The notes: generated from the letters alone by a model not told the origin. A stretch of 40,973 nt of DNA from DATBGE01 sp036558125 (GCA_036558125.1 DATBGE010000141.1:1-40973); one strand, 5' to 3'; shown: positions 6,523 to 14,558, counted from the first letter of the stretch. Numbers and translations: made by a program.

Positions 6523-7722
6523 TCACCGCACCGGTGTTGCGACGAAGACCAGCGTCTTACCAGTGCTCTTCTCGAAGACTCTGCCAGTGATCTGTCCCGC
6601 TTCATTGATGTCCTGAGCGGAGACCAGGCTGTCGGCGAAACCGGGTACCAGATCCTGCAGCTTCAGCAATTTCCCTTCCTGCCAGAAGAAGGCGCGGTTG
6701 ACGCCCGTGCCACTGGTGGAGAAACCTACGACCTGTCCTCGAGAGTTGATGCCCAGCGCCTGGCTCGTGGCATCTCCGGGAAGGGTCTTGAGATCCCGTA
6801 TCCCCCGCGCCTTGGTCCAGATGAACGCATGGGCGATGAAGATTCCGCCGGCATCGCCCGGCGGGTTGGAGAACCCGACGATATCGCCCTTCTCATTGAT
6901 CGCCATCGGCGTGTGCCAGCTGGTTCCGCCGAGGTTCGCTATTTCGGTCGGGGTTCCGTGATCCCAGAGCACCGCGTGACGCGCGCTGAAGCGTCCGACC
7001 GCGACGTCGCAGTCTCCGGAAATCCCGACCGCCTGGCCCACCTCGTTGATGGCCGTTGCCGCGGAAGTCGAGTCACCATGAAGCGGCGGGAGTTCCTTCC
7101 TAGTGCCCAGGTTCGCGTCCCAAAGGCCGGCCCGGAATTGGAGGACCTGGGGAGTGTTGCAGGTGGGGTCGTGAACCGGCGTCTCCGCCCAGCCGACGAT
7201 CTGTCCCCGGCCGTTGATGCCGGTCGCAAAGCCCTGGTTGCCGCCGAAGGTTGAAAGAGGAACCATTTGTCCCCCGGACCACACGAAGCCGCGGCAGATG
7301 TGCCCGGTAAAGCTGGGGAAGAACGCGGTGCAGCTCCATGCTTCTCCCAGCGGATCGAGATCCGTCGTCTCCGCGATGCCGACCACAAGGCCGTGATTGT
7401 TGATCCCGGGCCAGACCACACTGCTGTTGCATTCGGGGCAGTTCGCACCGCCGAGAGTGCCAAGGTCGACGATCGAGCCATCGCGAAAGAGCGCTGCATG
7501 GCGGGTCAGATTACCGGCCAGGTTGGAGAAGCCCGCGACCAGGCCCCGATTGTTGATCGCGGTGCCTCGATTCACGGTACCGCCGAGTGAGGAGGTGAGC
7601 TTGACAACGGTGTATTGCGGGGTGGTCAGATTGGCCGACGGCTCGCGGGGTTGGGTGAGTTGCGGTGGGCTCTCGCAGCCGAGTGCCGCGGCGATCAGTA
7701 CGAGGTAGCAGGCGGGTCGCAT
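6523..7722 (-). CDS. HAF-repeat extracellular lipoprotein
   Basis: The ATG at 7722 is preceded by GGAGG and gives about 399 residues. The signal peptide CYLVLIAAALGC has Gly before the candidate lipidated Cys. Seven HAF-type repeats follow, each built as A-x-x-I-N-x-x-G-x-x-V-G: GTAINNRGLVAGF, GINNHGLVVGI, GINGRGQIVGW, AINEVGQAVGI, AINEKGDIVGF, GINSRGQVVGF and DINEAGQITGR. Alternating RHAALF and RAFFWQEG strands also recur. HAF proteins are predicted beta-propeller-like surface proteins with no assigned enzyme activity. The gene is convergent with the preceding exported beta-domain gene and stands alone. Confidence 0.88.
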   Translation of the reverse strand: MRPACYLVLIAAALGCESPPQLTQPREPSANLTTPQYTVVKLTSSLGGTVNRGTAINNRGLVAGFSNLAGNLTRHAALFRDGSIVDLGTLGGANCPECNSSVVWPGINNHGLVVGIAETTDLDPLGEAWSCTAFFPSFTGHICRGFVWSGGQMVPLSTFGGNQGFATGINGRGQIVGWAETPVHDPTCNTPQVLQFRAGLWDANLGTRKELPPLHGDSTSAATAINEVGQAVGISGDCDVAVGRFSARHAVLWDHGTPTEIANLGGTSWHTPMAINEKGDIVGFSNPPGDAGGIFIAHAFIWTKARGIRDLKTLPGDATSQALGINSRGQVVGFSTSGTGVNRAFFWQEGKLLKLQDLVPGFADSLVSAQDINEAGQITGRVFEKSTGKTLVFVATPVR

Positions 7723-7846
7723 TGCAGTCCTCCGGTGTGTGGATATGACCAGACGCACCGATTCTGTCGGAGTGCTTCGGTGCGCTCACACCATAGGACT
7801 CAGTGGCGCGGTGTTCGCGCCGCAATCGGACCTCCAATCGAGTCTG

Positions 7847-7869
7847 CCGGATTCGGACCTGCAATTCGA
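7847..7869. repeat. CGGATTCGGACCTGCAAT repeat, copy 1
   Basis: CCGGATTCGGACCTGCAAT begins at 7847. A degenerate neighbour, GCAATCGGACCTCCAATCGAG, lies at 7822-7842. The region 7870-7920 continues with AATCGTCAATCGTCAATCTGCAAT-type tandem repeats. Two more copies are at 9485-9507 and 9849-9871 (inverted). Confidence 0.65.
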
Positions 7870-7908
7870 TTGCAGATTGCTGATTGCGGATTTTTCAATC
7901 GTCAATCG

Positions 7909-9447
7909 TCAATCTGCAATTCCCGACGAGCTTTCCTGTTGACTGAGCCAGAGGTGGCTTGCCGCATACGCCCGCCAGGGCCGCCATTGCTCGGCGCGGG
8001 CCAGGAGGAGGCGTGCGCTGGTTACTCCGGCGGCTCGCTGCAGCCCGCGGTCCGAGGCGGGAAAGGCGTCGGGCCAGCCCAGCGCGTGCATCACGATAGT
8101 CGTGGCGAGCCGGTCTCCGACGCCGTGGGCCTGGACCAGGGCATCGTGAGTTCCTGCGAGGGGACTGTGGGGTGAAAGATGTAACGAGCCGTCCTCGACC
8201 GATTTCGCAACAGAAGAAAGAGCTTCGGCCTTGGGTTGAGGTACTCCCAAAGCAACGAGACCGGTCGCTCCTGCATCAGCAACTCGAGCCGCACTGGGCG
8301 ACAGGAGGGTGAGATCCGGGTCGCCTGTCTCGAAGGATTCACCGAGCGCGGCATAAACACGGTTGATGAGGGTGGATGCTGCGGCGGACCGAGCCGTACC
8401 TCGGAGGAGGGTGCGGAGCGCGACCTCGAATCCTTCCAGCGCGCCGGGGAGACGAACTCCCGGGTGCCGCCTTACCAGAGTACCCAAACCTCCCTGAGTG
8501 AGGTGCGCGTCGATCACCGTGGGCTCGGAATCGAGGTCGAACAGGTGGCGCAGCCGGGCCAGCAGTGGCATGAGCACGGGGACCAGCGCCGGTGAGATAT
8601 CGAAATTGAGATGGTTTCTCGTGTCGCGTCGCGCATCTCCATTCTCTGCGCCGTTCCCGACAAAAACCACTCCACGCCGCCCATCCAGGTCCACCGTGCG
8701 GCCGTAACGTCCCTCCCGCAGCACTTCCATCCCCGGCACTGCTTCACGGCCGATTGTGCCCAGCAAGACACCCCACGCCAGCGGCGGGCGATACGCCAGT
8801 GTCAGTCTGACGAGGTCATTAACGGGAGAAGTGGCGTCCGCTTCTCGGGGTGGCTTGGTCGCGTTCGGCCGCCGCCGTAGCGAGCTCGGACTCAGCCGGT
8901 ATCGCTCTCGGAAGACCGAGTTGAATCGGCGCAGGCTCTGGAAGCCGGCCGCAAAGGCGATCCGGGTCACCGGAAGCGAGGTGTCGGCCAGGAGGCGCTT
9001 GGCCAGCAGCAAGCGGTGAGTCTGGGCCAGTTCGACCGGGGAGACGCCGATCTCCCGCTCCAGCGCGCGACGCAGGTGCCGCTCGCTCACGCCGAGTTCG
9101 CGGGCCAGCGAGGCGACATCGTGGCCGTTCAGGGCGCCGGCCTCGATGCGGTACGCCGCCACTCGAGCCAGCCGCGGTACGGCATCCATCAGGGCCCGCC
9201 CCGGCGCCAGCTCCGGCCGGCACCGGAGGCAAGGGCGAAAGCCCGCCCGCTCCGCCGACGCGGCGGTTTCGAAGAAGCGCCGGTGATCGTGGTATGACAC
9301 GCGAGCTGGACAGACCGGCCGGCAATACACCTTGGTCGTAATGATGCCGACGTAGAAGATGCCATCGAAGCGCGGGTCTCGGGCGCCGAGGGCGCGCTCC
9401 CACGCATCGTTGATGGGCATCTTCACTTCCCGGATCGGGCTGCTCAT
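7909..9447 (-). CDS. alkA: Ada metal-binding / AraC / AlkA fusion: 3-methyladenine DNA glycosylase
   Basis: Domains run in order. An Ada zinc domain (residues about 12-80) has Cys42, Cys46, Cys73 and Cys76, in YCRPVCPAR and CLRCRPEL. An AraC-type helix-turn-helix follows (about 88-190; VASLARELGVSERHLRRALEREIGVSPVEL and RIAFAAGFQSLRRFNSVFRERY). The AlkA N-domain and HhH-GPD fold come last (about 205-500; catalytic Asp in DAFPASDRGL, then ARAEQWRPWRAYAASHLW). This is the bifunctional Ada-AlkA type: Cys38-type methyl-phosphotriester sensing activates transcription, and the glycosylase excises 3-methyladenine. No O6-methylguanine transferase domain is present. An internal ATG at 9420, with GGGAAG before it, is an alternative start. 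It may regulate itself. Confidence 0.92.
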   Translation of the reverse strand: MSSPIREVKMPINDAWERALGARDPRFDGIFYVGIITTKVYCRPVCPARVSYHDHRRFFETAASAERAGFRPCLRCRPELAPGRALMDAVPRLARVAAYRIEAGALNGHDVASLARELGVSERHLRRALEREIGVSPVELAQTHRLLLAKRLLADTSLPVTRIAFAAGFQSLRRFNSVFRERYRLSPSSLRRRPNATKPPREADATSPVNDLVRLTLAYRPPLAWGVLLGTIGREAVPGMEVLREGRYGRTVDLDGRRGVVFVGNGAENGDARRDTRNHLNFDISPALVPVLMPLLARLRHLFDLDSEPTVIDAHLTQGGLGTLVRRHPGVRLPGALEGFEVALRTLLRGTARSAAASTLINRVYAALGESFETGDPDLTLLSPSAARVADAGATGLVALGVPQPKAEALSSVAKSVEDGSLHLSPHSPLAGTHDALVQAHGVGDRLATTIVMHALGWPDAFPASDRGLQRAAGVTSARLLLARAEQWRPWRAYAASHLWLSQQESSSGIAD

Positions 9448-9484
9448 GCCGCCAATCTAGCTGTCTGAAGAGGCTCCGGGCTCG

Positions 9485-9507
9485 CCGGAATCGGACCTGC
9501 AATCGAA
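9485..9507. repeat. CGGATTCGGACCTGCAAT repeat, copy 2
   Basis: CCGGAATCGGACCTGCAATC starts at 9485, just upstream of the Ada-AlkA gene. It differs from copy 1 at one base in the core. Confidence 0.65.
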
Positions 9508-9555
9508 GGGACCCGGGTACGAAGTTAAGTCAGTCACTGCCGACACCGCCAAAAG

Positions 9556-9803
9556 CCTACCGCGGATGACGCGGATGAACGCGGAAGTTGTTCTTGTGGT
9601 TGGTAACAATGGGGCTTGGGATGAACGGGAGCCGCAGATAAACGCAGATGGATGGAGAAAATGGGGTTTATGTATCGGTGATTCAGCAGCAACACAAAGT
9701 GCGGGTTTATCTGCATTCTCCTGTGGCTTTAAATCCTGTTCTTGGGCCCCCACCTCAACCCCTTTCCGCGTTCGTCCGCGTGGTCCGCGTCATCCGCGGT
9801 AGG
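9556..9803. repeat. Palindromic repeat element, copy 2, with 20-base perfect terminal inverted repeats
   Basis: CCTACCGCGGATGACGCGGA at 9556-9575 is perfectly inverted at 9784-9803. Inside it is a nested inverted pair GCAGATAAAC (9634-9643) and GTTTATCTGC (9705-9714). The 248-base element has no believable coding frame, so it resembles a non-autonomous miniature element or a large structured repeat. Copy 1 is at 1481-1610. Confidence 0.75.
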
Positions 9804-9848
9804 CAGTTATCTCCCTCGCTCTACTCCAAAGACGTACCGCGGAGCACA

Positions 9849-9871
9849 CCGGATTGCAGGTCCGAATCCGG
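9849..9871. repeat. CGGATTCGGACCTGCAAT repeat, copy 3 (inverted)
   Basis: The plus strand reads CCGGATTGCAGGTCCGAATC, the reverse complement of copies 1 and 2. It begins 46 bases after the end of the palindromic element. Confidence 0.65.
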
Positions 9872-9932
9872 CCAGCGATCTGGCTCGAAAAACCCTACGA
9901 TGAGACAGTTCCCGATCACCAAGGACATCAGG

Positions 9933-10373
9933 ATGCGAATCAATTCACTCTTCCCCCGAGGCAGACAGGTCGAGCCTCATTCCCGGGTTCAGCCAACCAT
10001 CGGGCAGATTCCTGTCGAGCTTCGGGCGCTGAACCAGGAATACATCGAGGCCGCGCGCACCAATGACGCTGCCTGGTTCCAGGAATTCCTGGCCGACGAT
10101 GTAGTGATCGTGCTGGGGAATGCCCGCCGATACCGGAAGCCGCAGTTCCTGGCGCTCCTCAACGATGAGCCGATCCGGTTCAACGCGCTCGTCCCACGCG
10201 ACGTGACGGTGCGGGCATTCGGGACGACGGTTCAGGTGGACGGCGATGCGGTGTGGGAACTGACCGATGGGTACCAGGGCGTCTCACGCTACATCCATAC
10301 CTACATCTGGCGGGATGGCAGGTGGCAGGTGATTTCGGCGCAGATCACCCTGCTTCCCCCAACGACCGCCTGA
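9933..10373 (+). CDS. DUF4440/SnoaL-like (NTF2 fold) protein
   Basis: The ATG at 9933 has AAGGA at 9918 upstream and gives 146 residues; an ATG at 9900 lacks a ribosome site. From residue 24 the sequence follows the NTF2-like DUF4440 pattern: PVELRALNQEYIEAARTNDAAWFQEFLADDVVIVLGN, then FLALLNDEPIRFNALVPRDVTVRAFGTTVQVDGDAVWEL and a terminal YIHTYIWRDGRWQVISAQITLL. Such proteins are cone-shaped single domains with a hydrophobic pocket; substrates vary and catalytic residues are not identifiable. The N-terminal 23 residues are basic and not part of the fold. Its 3' end overlaps the convergent DUF333 gene by 90 bases. Confidence 0.82.
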   Translation: MRINSLFPRGRQVEPHSRVQPTIGQIPVELRALNQEYIEAARTNDAAWFQEFLADDVVIVLGNARRYRKPQFLALLNDEPIRFNALVPRDVTVRAFGTTVQVDGDAVWELTDGYQGVSRYIHTYIWRDGRWQVISAQITLLPPTTA

Positions 10374-10895
10374 ACCGGCGGACGACTTGACGGGCGGGCA
10401 GGTTCGCTGGAAGTAGGCGTCGGCGTCGCACTTCTCGCCGCTGGGAAGGACACACGTTCCGGTCTCCGCCGCCGTGTTGCTCGTGCCAGTCGTCGAGTAT
10501 TGCCCCCCGGTGATCCCACAGAAACGGGCCGCCGGGGTTACGAACCCAGTCACCTTGATCCCACCCACCGGACACTCACCCCGAAGCATCGCCCACTCCT
10601 CGCACTGATGATTCTCGGGGAAATGGCAGACTCCAAACTGTCCGCCGTTTGGATCCTGCTCGATCGCGAGGGTGCCGCCCTTGTCGATGCAGTTCTTGGA
10701 CGCGGGATTCGCGAGCCGCACGCCGGCCGTCGTGTCGACTGCGGCCTTCTCGGCGGAACGCGGCTTCTGACATGCGATGAGGGTCGCAGCGGCAAGAGCG
10801 GCGACCAACACCCAACCGGACGCTGCCCGGCAGCAAGGCGACTGAACTCGCGGCTCGGCAAGGCGTCGCGCGGCGACGCGTGTTATCCCCCTCAT
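10284..10895 (-). CDS. Double-DUF333 lipoprotein
   Basis: The 203-residue product has a signal peptide, WVLVAALAAATLIAC, with a good lipobox (LIAC). Two DUF333 modules follow. The first is NPASKNCIDKGGTLAIEQDPNGGQFGVCHFPENHQCEEWAMLRGECP. The second is TPAARFCGITGGQYS, then TGTCVLPSGEKCDADAYFQRTCP. Each module has an Ala-x-x-x-Cys, Gly-Gly and a C-terminal Cys-x-x-x-x-Phe-x-Cys-type pattern, so several disulfides are likely. DUF333 lipoproteins are stress-linked envelope proteins of unknown activity. A basic tail follows the second module. The gene starts inside the stop of the TM2 gene (four-base overlap), so the two are co-translated. Confidence 0.85.
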   Translation of the reverse strand: MRGITRVAARRLAEPRVQSPCCRAASGWVLVAALAAATLIACQKPRSAEKAAVDTTAGVRLANPASKNCIDKGGTLAIEQDPNGGQFGVCHFPENHQCEEWAMLRGECPVGGIKVTGFVTPAARFCGITGGQYSTTGTSNTAAETGTCVLPSGEKCDADAYFQRTCPPVKSSAGSGGRWGKQGDLRRNHLPPAIPPDVGMDVA

Positions 10896-11260
10896 TTCGG
10901 GGCCTCCCTCCGTTCCGGGTTCGACAGCAGGCGCTCGGTGAATTCCACCCGCTCGTGCAGCTCGGCCACCTCGGCCCGAAGTGCATCCAACTCCTGGAGC
11001 ACCTCCTCTGATAACGAAGCATGGCGTTCGGGCTCGACCTCCCAGTCTGCCACGATACGACCTTCGGCGTCCTGGAAGCCGCCCGCTGCCACCACGATGA
11101 CGTCGTACAAGTACCAGATGCCCACGCCACCGAGGGTCGCCGCCATGAGGATGCCGGACTTGGTGCGGCCGGTATAGAACCGGTGCGCTCCAAAGGGACC
11201 GAGAATGGAGGCAAGGAGCAGCGTGATCAGGCGCGACTTGTCGGAGATTTCAGAGCTCAT
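10892..11260 (-). CDS. TM2 domain protein with C-terminal coiled coil
   Basis: The N-terminal half is a TM2 domain: DKSRLITLLLASILGPFGAHRFYTGRTKSGILM, then TLGGVGIWYLYDVIVVAAGGF, giving two membrane helices with the typical Gly-Pro-Phe-Gly-Ala-His-Arg-Phe-Tyr turn. The second half is acidic and helical, LSEEVLQELDALRAEVAELHERVEFTERLL, with heptad spacing that suggests a short coiled coil. It is an inner-membrane protein of unknown role. It overlaps the following DUF333 gene by ATGA. A terminator-like hairpin and T-run sit only seven bases before its start codon. Confidence 0.85.
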   Translation of the reverse strand: MSSEISDKSRLITLLLASILGPFGAHRFYTGRTKSGILMAATLGGVGIWYLYDVIVVAAGGFQDAEGRIVADWEVEPERHASLSEEVLQELDALRAEVAELHERVEFTERLLSNPERREAPK

Positions 11261-11266
11261 GGTCAG

Positions 11267-11295
11267 AAAAAATGCCGCGGGCCGAAGCCCGCGGC
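11267..11295 (-). terminator. Rho-independent terminator after the LVIVD gene
   Basis: On the minus strand GCCGCGGGC-TTCG-GCCCGCGGC is followed by a run of six T (11272-11267). This is a nine-base perfect stem with a tetraloop. It lies downstream of the LVIVD stop (11359) and directly before the TM2 start (11260). Confidence 0.88.
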
Positions 11296-11316
11296 TAGTC
11301 GTACCCGAAACCTCAT

Positions 11317-11346
11317 GTCCGGCAGACCCTCTAGCGCCTGCCGGAC
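11317..11346. terminator. Second hairpin after the LVIVD gene
   Basis: GTCCGGCAG (11317-11325) pairs perfectly with CTGCCGGAC (11338-11346) across a 12-base loop. There is no adjacent T-run, so it may be a stabilising hairpin rather than a terminator. Confidence 0.5.
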
Positions 11347-11358
11347 CTCAGTGCGCTG

Positions 11359-13437
11359 TTACCTCGACGCGGACTGCGAAGCAGCCAGGTCCCGAACCGA
11401 TGACGCCACCGAGCGGACCTTGGCCTGGTCCGCGGCACCCGCGACATCGTTGTCGATCTGGGTGGCGAGTTTGGACAGGGCATCTTGCCGCGCCTGGCCG
11501 GTCAGTTTCTCGGCCTCGTCCAACTGCTTTCTGATGGAAGAGAGCTTGGAGTCCGAGAGGCCCTTCGACCGCTCCAGCTGGTCTAGATATGCCCCGGTCA
11601 GCGAAACGCTGGCCGGCCAGGTCAGCTTGGGCTGATCCTGGACATTCAGGTAGTCCAGCTTCACCGATTTAGCGGCTTCGATCTCGTTCTTGGAAATGAG
11701 GCCGCTCGGGGTCAGCTCGAAGACGTCGAGACCGCGGGCGATCTCGGAGCTGTAGATGTAGCCGTTGTACCAATAGGCCGACCACGATCCAGCCCCGACC
11801 ATCTTGGTCGAATCCATCGGGCCCCGATCGAAGTAGGCGATCTCCTTGGGATGGGCCGGATCGGTCCAGTCGAACACCGAGATTCCGCCCTGATACCAGG
11901 CCTGAACCATGATGTCGCGGCCGGGGATCGGGATCAGCGACCCGTTGTGCGCGACGCAGTTCTCGAACTGGGTCTGGGCCGCCGGCATCTTGTAGTAGCT
12001 GCCGAAGGTCAGCTTGCGGTCCTTCATCGTGAAGATTGCGTCGGCTCCCCACTCATACTTGTCGGTCGCGCGGCAACGAGGCTGGCCGCCGCCACCCCAT
12101 TCATCGGAGAAAAGCAGCTTGGTGCCGTCGTTATTGAAGGTGGCCGAGTGCCAGAAGGAGAAGTTGGAATCGGACACCGCGTAGATCCGCTTCGGATTGA
12201 CGACATCACTGATGTCGAGCAGGAGGCCGTAGCCGCCGCAGGCACCGCCGGCCAGTCCGATCGCCGAATAGACCGTGATGTCGTGGCATTGAGTCGGGCC
12301 CGGGCGAGGAACACCTGGAACGGGAGGCGGACCGACGATCTTGGCCACGATGCCGGGGATGGCTTCGCGAAGCGCGGCGCTATCCGCGGCGGTCGGGGCA
12401 CCACTGCCGCCCCGCGCCTTTACCACGCTGTCCAGCATCCCGTTGACGAATCCATTGGGCAGGACCATCTCCGTCCCGTTGACGTTCGCGGTGAAGCCGC
12501 CTTTGGCCTTGGCCTCGGCGACCGCCTTGGCCTGGGCCGCCTGGTCTTCCTTGGTCTCGCCATGGCGCGGTGGGGCAACCAGCGAATCGAAGATCCGCGG
12601 CGCGCTCACGACTTTAGCGTCCTGTGGGTTGGCCAGCGGAATCTTGATGACCTCGATGCGGAACAGCGAGCTGTTGGGATTCGAGTCGGGCGGAGCGGAA
12701 ATGCACCCGGCCAGCTCATTGGGAGATCGTACCGGAGCCGAACCGGAGATGTAGACGTAGACGTTCTCCGCGTCCTTCGGATCGGGCACTACTGTGTGGG
12801 TGTGTGAGCCGCGGCAGGTCTGGACATTGGCGACATTCTTCGGATTGGCGATGTCGGTGATGTCGAAGATCCGGAGTCCGCGCAACCGCTCGGTACTCAC
12901 CGTGTCCTGCACGCCTTGCGTGCCGCAGTCCACTCGGCCGCCCAGCCCTTCGCCCGAGACGAAGAGCAGGTTCTTGTAGACCGAGACGTCGCTCTGCGAG
13001 GCCGGACAGAGGAACGCGTCCGTCAGGGTGGGCTGGACCGGATTGCTCACATTCCAGACCTGGTACCCGTTGTAGTTGCCCTGAATGACGTAATTCGAGT
13101 AGAACGTCATGTCGGAGTTCGTCACTCCCGCGAAGTGCTCGGATGGGGGAGTGTTCGAAACCAGCTTGAGGTTCCAGGCCGCCGTACCGGCGTCGGTCTG
13201 ACCGGCCTTGAGTCCCACCCGCGGATCGGGCTTGGGAGCGGTCGTGGACATGGCCGCCGCCGACGTCGAGGTGGAGGAACCACACGCCGAGAGAGAAACG
13301 AGGCCGACTAGAACGGCGGACAGCAGAGCCGAAGTCCGGCGTGCGACCGGACTCCGGGCCTTCGATAGAAAAACCATGGGCGATTCCAGTGAGAGTGAGA
13401 GGAGTTGCGGGTGGAGCGGGAGAAACCTGGCCATCAT
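11359..13437 (-). CDS. LVIVD-repeat exported protein with C-terminal helical tail
   Basis: A start at 13437 overlaps the DUF305 stop by ATGA; the internal ATG at 13377 gives a neater signal peptide (RRTSALLSAVLVGLVSLSAC, lipobox-like LSAC). Both are possible; coupling favours the first. The mature part of about 620 residues carries LVIVD-type beta repeats: YQVWNVSNPVQPTLTDAF, GLRIFDITDIANPKNVAN, GYGLLLDISDVVNPKRIYAV, GISVFDWTDPAHPKEIAYF and YIYSSEIARGLDVFEL. Repeated F-D-x-T-D-x-A-x-P-K points to a beta-propeller surface protein. The C-terminus switches to a helical, Lys/Gln-rich tail (SSIRKQLDEAEKLTGQARQDAL). It follows DUF305 in the same operon. Confidence 0.85.
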   Translation of the reverse strand: MMARFLPLHPQLLSLSLESPMVFLSKARSPVARRTSALLSAVLVGLVSLSACGSSTSTSAAAMSTTAPKPDPRVGLKAGQTDAGTAAWNLKLVSNTPPSEHFAGVTNSDMTFYSNYVIQGNYNGYQVWNVSNPVQPTLTDAFLCPASQSDVSVYKNLLFVSGEGLGGRVDCGTQGVQDTVSTERLRGLRIFDITDIANPKNVANVQTCRGSHTHTVVPDPKDAENVYVYISGSAPVRSPNELAGCISAPPDSNPNSSLFRIEVIKIPLANPQDAKVVSAPRIFDSLVAPPRHGETKEDQAAQAKAVAEAKAKGGFTANVNGTEMVLPNGFVNGMLDSVVKARGGSGAPTAADSAALREAIPGIVAKIVGPPPVPGVPRPGPTQCHDITVYSAIGLAGGACGGYGLLLDISDVVNPKRIYAVSDSNFSFWHSATFNNDGTKLLFSDEWGGGGQPRCRATDKYEWGADAIFTMKDRKLTFGSYYKMPAAQTQFENCVAHNGSLIPIPGRDIMVQAWYQGGISVFDWTDPAHPKEIAYFDRGPMDSTKMVGAGSWSAYWYNGYIYSSEIARGLDVFELTPSGLISKNEIEAAKSVKLDYLNVQDQPKLTWPASVSLTGAYLDQLERSKGLSDSKLSSIRKQLDEAEKLTGQARQDALSKLATQIDNDVAGAADQAKVRSVASSVRDLAASQSASR

Positions 13438-14123
13438 GGATTGGGACCTCCGGGCGGCAGGGCCGCGAGCATGCCGTTCATCCGTTCAATCTCGATCGTC
13501 TGATCGGCGCTCATGTCCGAGGTAAACTTGAACACCATGTCGTCCTGGGCGGCTCCCGGAGAATTGTAGAGATCCTGGACCATGGTGAGCGCACCCTGGT
13601 GGTGCTTGATCATGAAGGTCAGGAAGTTCCGATCGAAATCAACTCCCTGAGACTGGTTCAGCTGGGTCAGCTGTTCGGGCGTCAGCATCCCCGGCATCAT
13701 CATCGTGTGGGACATGCCCGGCATCATATCCATCGACGCGTCCGCGTCGGGCACCGGTTGGCCTCGCTCCCGAAGCCACCGCTGCATGGTTGCGATCTCG
13801 TCCCGCTGTCCCACCACGATGCGTTCGCACAGAGCCAGGAGCGACGGACTGGCGCCGTGCGACGGTGCCCATCCAGCCATCAGAACAGCCTGGGCATGGT
13901 GGCCGATCATGCCGGTCATGAAATGAACATCCGCCGCGGTATAGCGCTGGCGGATGCTGTCGGAAACCAGTTTGACCGGTGGTGCCGAGGCCTGTGATCC
14001 GGAGGACGCAGCAGGCGCGGGAGCCGGGGCGGTGGCGGGAGCCGCGGACCCGGTCCCGTGACTACAGGCCATGCCGGCCAGTGCCATGACGACCAAAGCG
14101 GTTCCTGAGTGCGAATGTTTCAT
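13434..14123 (-). CDS. DUF305 lipoprotein (CopM-like)
   Basis: The 229-residue product has a lipobox, LAGMAC, and an Ala/Pro-rich linker, followed by a DUF305 domain. Typical pieces are DVHFMTGMIGHHAQAVLMAGWA, RIVVGQRDEIATMQRWLRERG and FLTFMIKHHQGALTMVQDLY. Two His-His pairs (MIGHHAQA and MIKHHQGA) and a Met-rich stretch, MDMMPGMSHTMMMPGM, are the likely metal site; some DUF305 proteins bind copper or silver. It probably sits in the periplasm on a lipid anchor. The stop overlaps the start of the LVIVD gene, so the pair should be co-expressed. Confidence 0.88.
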   Translation of the reverse strand: MKHSHSGTALVVMALAGMACSHGTGSAAPATAPAPAPAASSGSQASAPPVKLVSDSIRQRYTAADVHFMTGMIGHHAQAVLMAGWAPSHGASPSLLALCERIVVGQRDEIATMQRWLRERGQPVPDADASMDMMPGMSHTMMMPGMLTPEQLTQLNQSQGVDFDRNFLTFMIKHHQGALTMVQDLYNSPGAAQDDMVFKFTSDMSADQTIEIERMNGMLAALPPGGPNP

Positions 14124-14284
14124 GCTATGAGTCTCCCATTAGACTGGCCCGGTTCGCCGGTGGTTGCGAAGGACACAGGAAGGGATCCAGGTATGACGTG
14201 ACCACATAACGCAGGGACCTACCGAGAGTTTCGGTGAGGGCGGTACCACCGCGCCTGGCCAAGAAAGTAATACCAATGAACAAG

Positions 14285-14330
14285 TACCGAGTACCTCTTA
14301 CCGAGTTCCGTCTTCCGAGTTCCGAGATTC
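14285..14330. repeat. Degenerate CCGAGTA/TTCCGAG heptamer repeats
   Basis: The stretch contains ACCGAGTACC, ACCGAGTTCCG and TTCCGAGTTCCGAG. It is related to the TACTCGG tandem repeat at 25755-25782, read on the opposite strand. The rest of the gap from 14124 to 14456 holds no gene that I can support. Confidence 0.5.
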
Positions 14331-14456
14331 GGACCCAGCCCTGCCAGGCACCGGGGTCATGAGTACTTGGACAGGGGGTCTGGATCACCGCCCGATAGCA
14401 CCAACAGCCAGATACTGCAATGACTTAGGCGAGAGGCCCTAGCCAGTTGTCTACCG

Positions 14457-14483
14457 TGTCGATCGGGAGGGCCCTCATTCGAC
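14457..14483 (+). promoter_or_regulatory. Candidate ECF42-type promoter of the DGPF/sigma cassette
   Basis: TGTCGA at 14457-14462 is followed by a 17-base spacer and CGAC at 14480-14483. From memory, published ECF42 sigma targets carry TGTCGA at -35 and CGA/TC at -10. The position, about 75 bases before the first DGPF start codon, fits an autoregulated promoter. Only one site was found by eye. Confidence 0.55.
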
Positions 14484-14558
14484 GTGATGGTAGGGCAGGG
14501 GATGAGCCGACCGAGGCCGCCCACCAGCTCTCAACCACGAACCATAGGGGAACCGACA

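Noticed and set aside
9556..9803. A complete insertion sequence
   Set aside because: The inverted ends are real, but no transposase frame lies between them, so only a repeat or miniature element is supported.
14125..14388. An 87-residue minus-strand frame in the intergenic region before the DGPF cassette
   Set aside because: It has no ribosome site and includes the degenerate CCGAGTA repeat; its sequence has no domain pattern.
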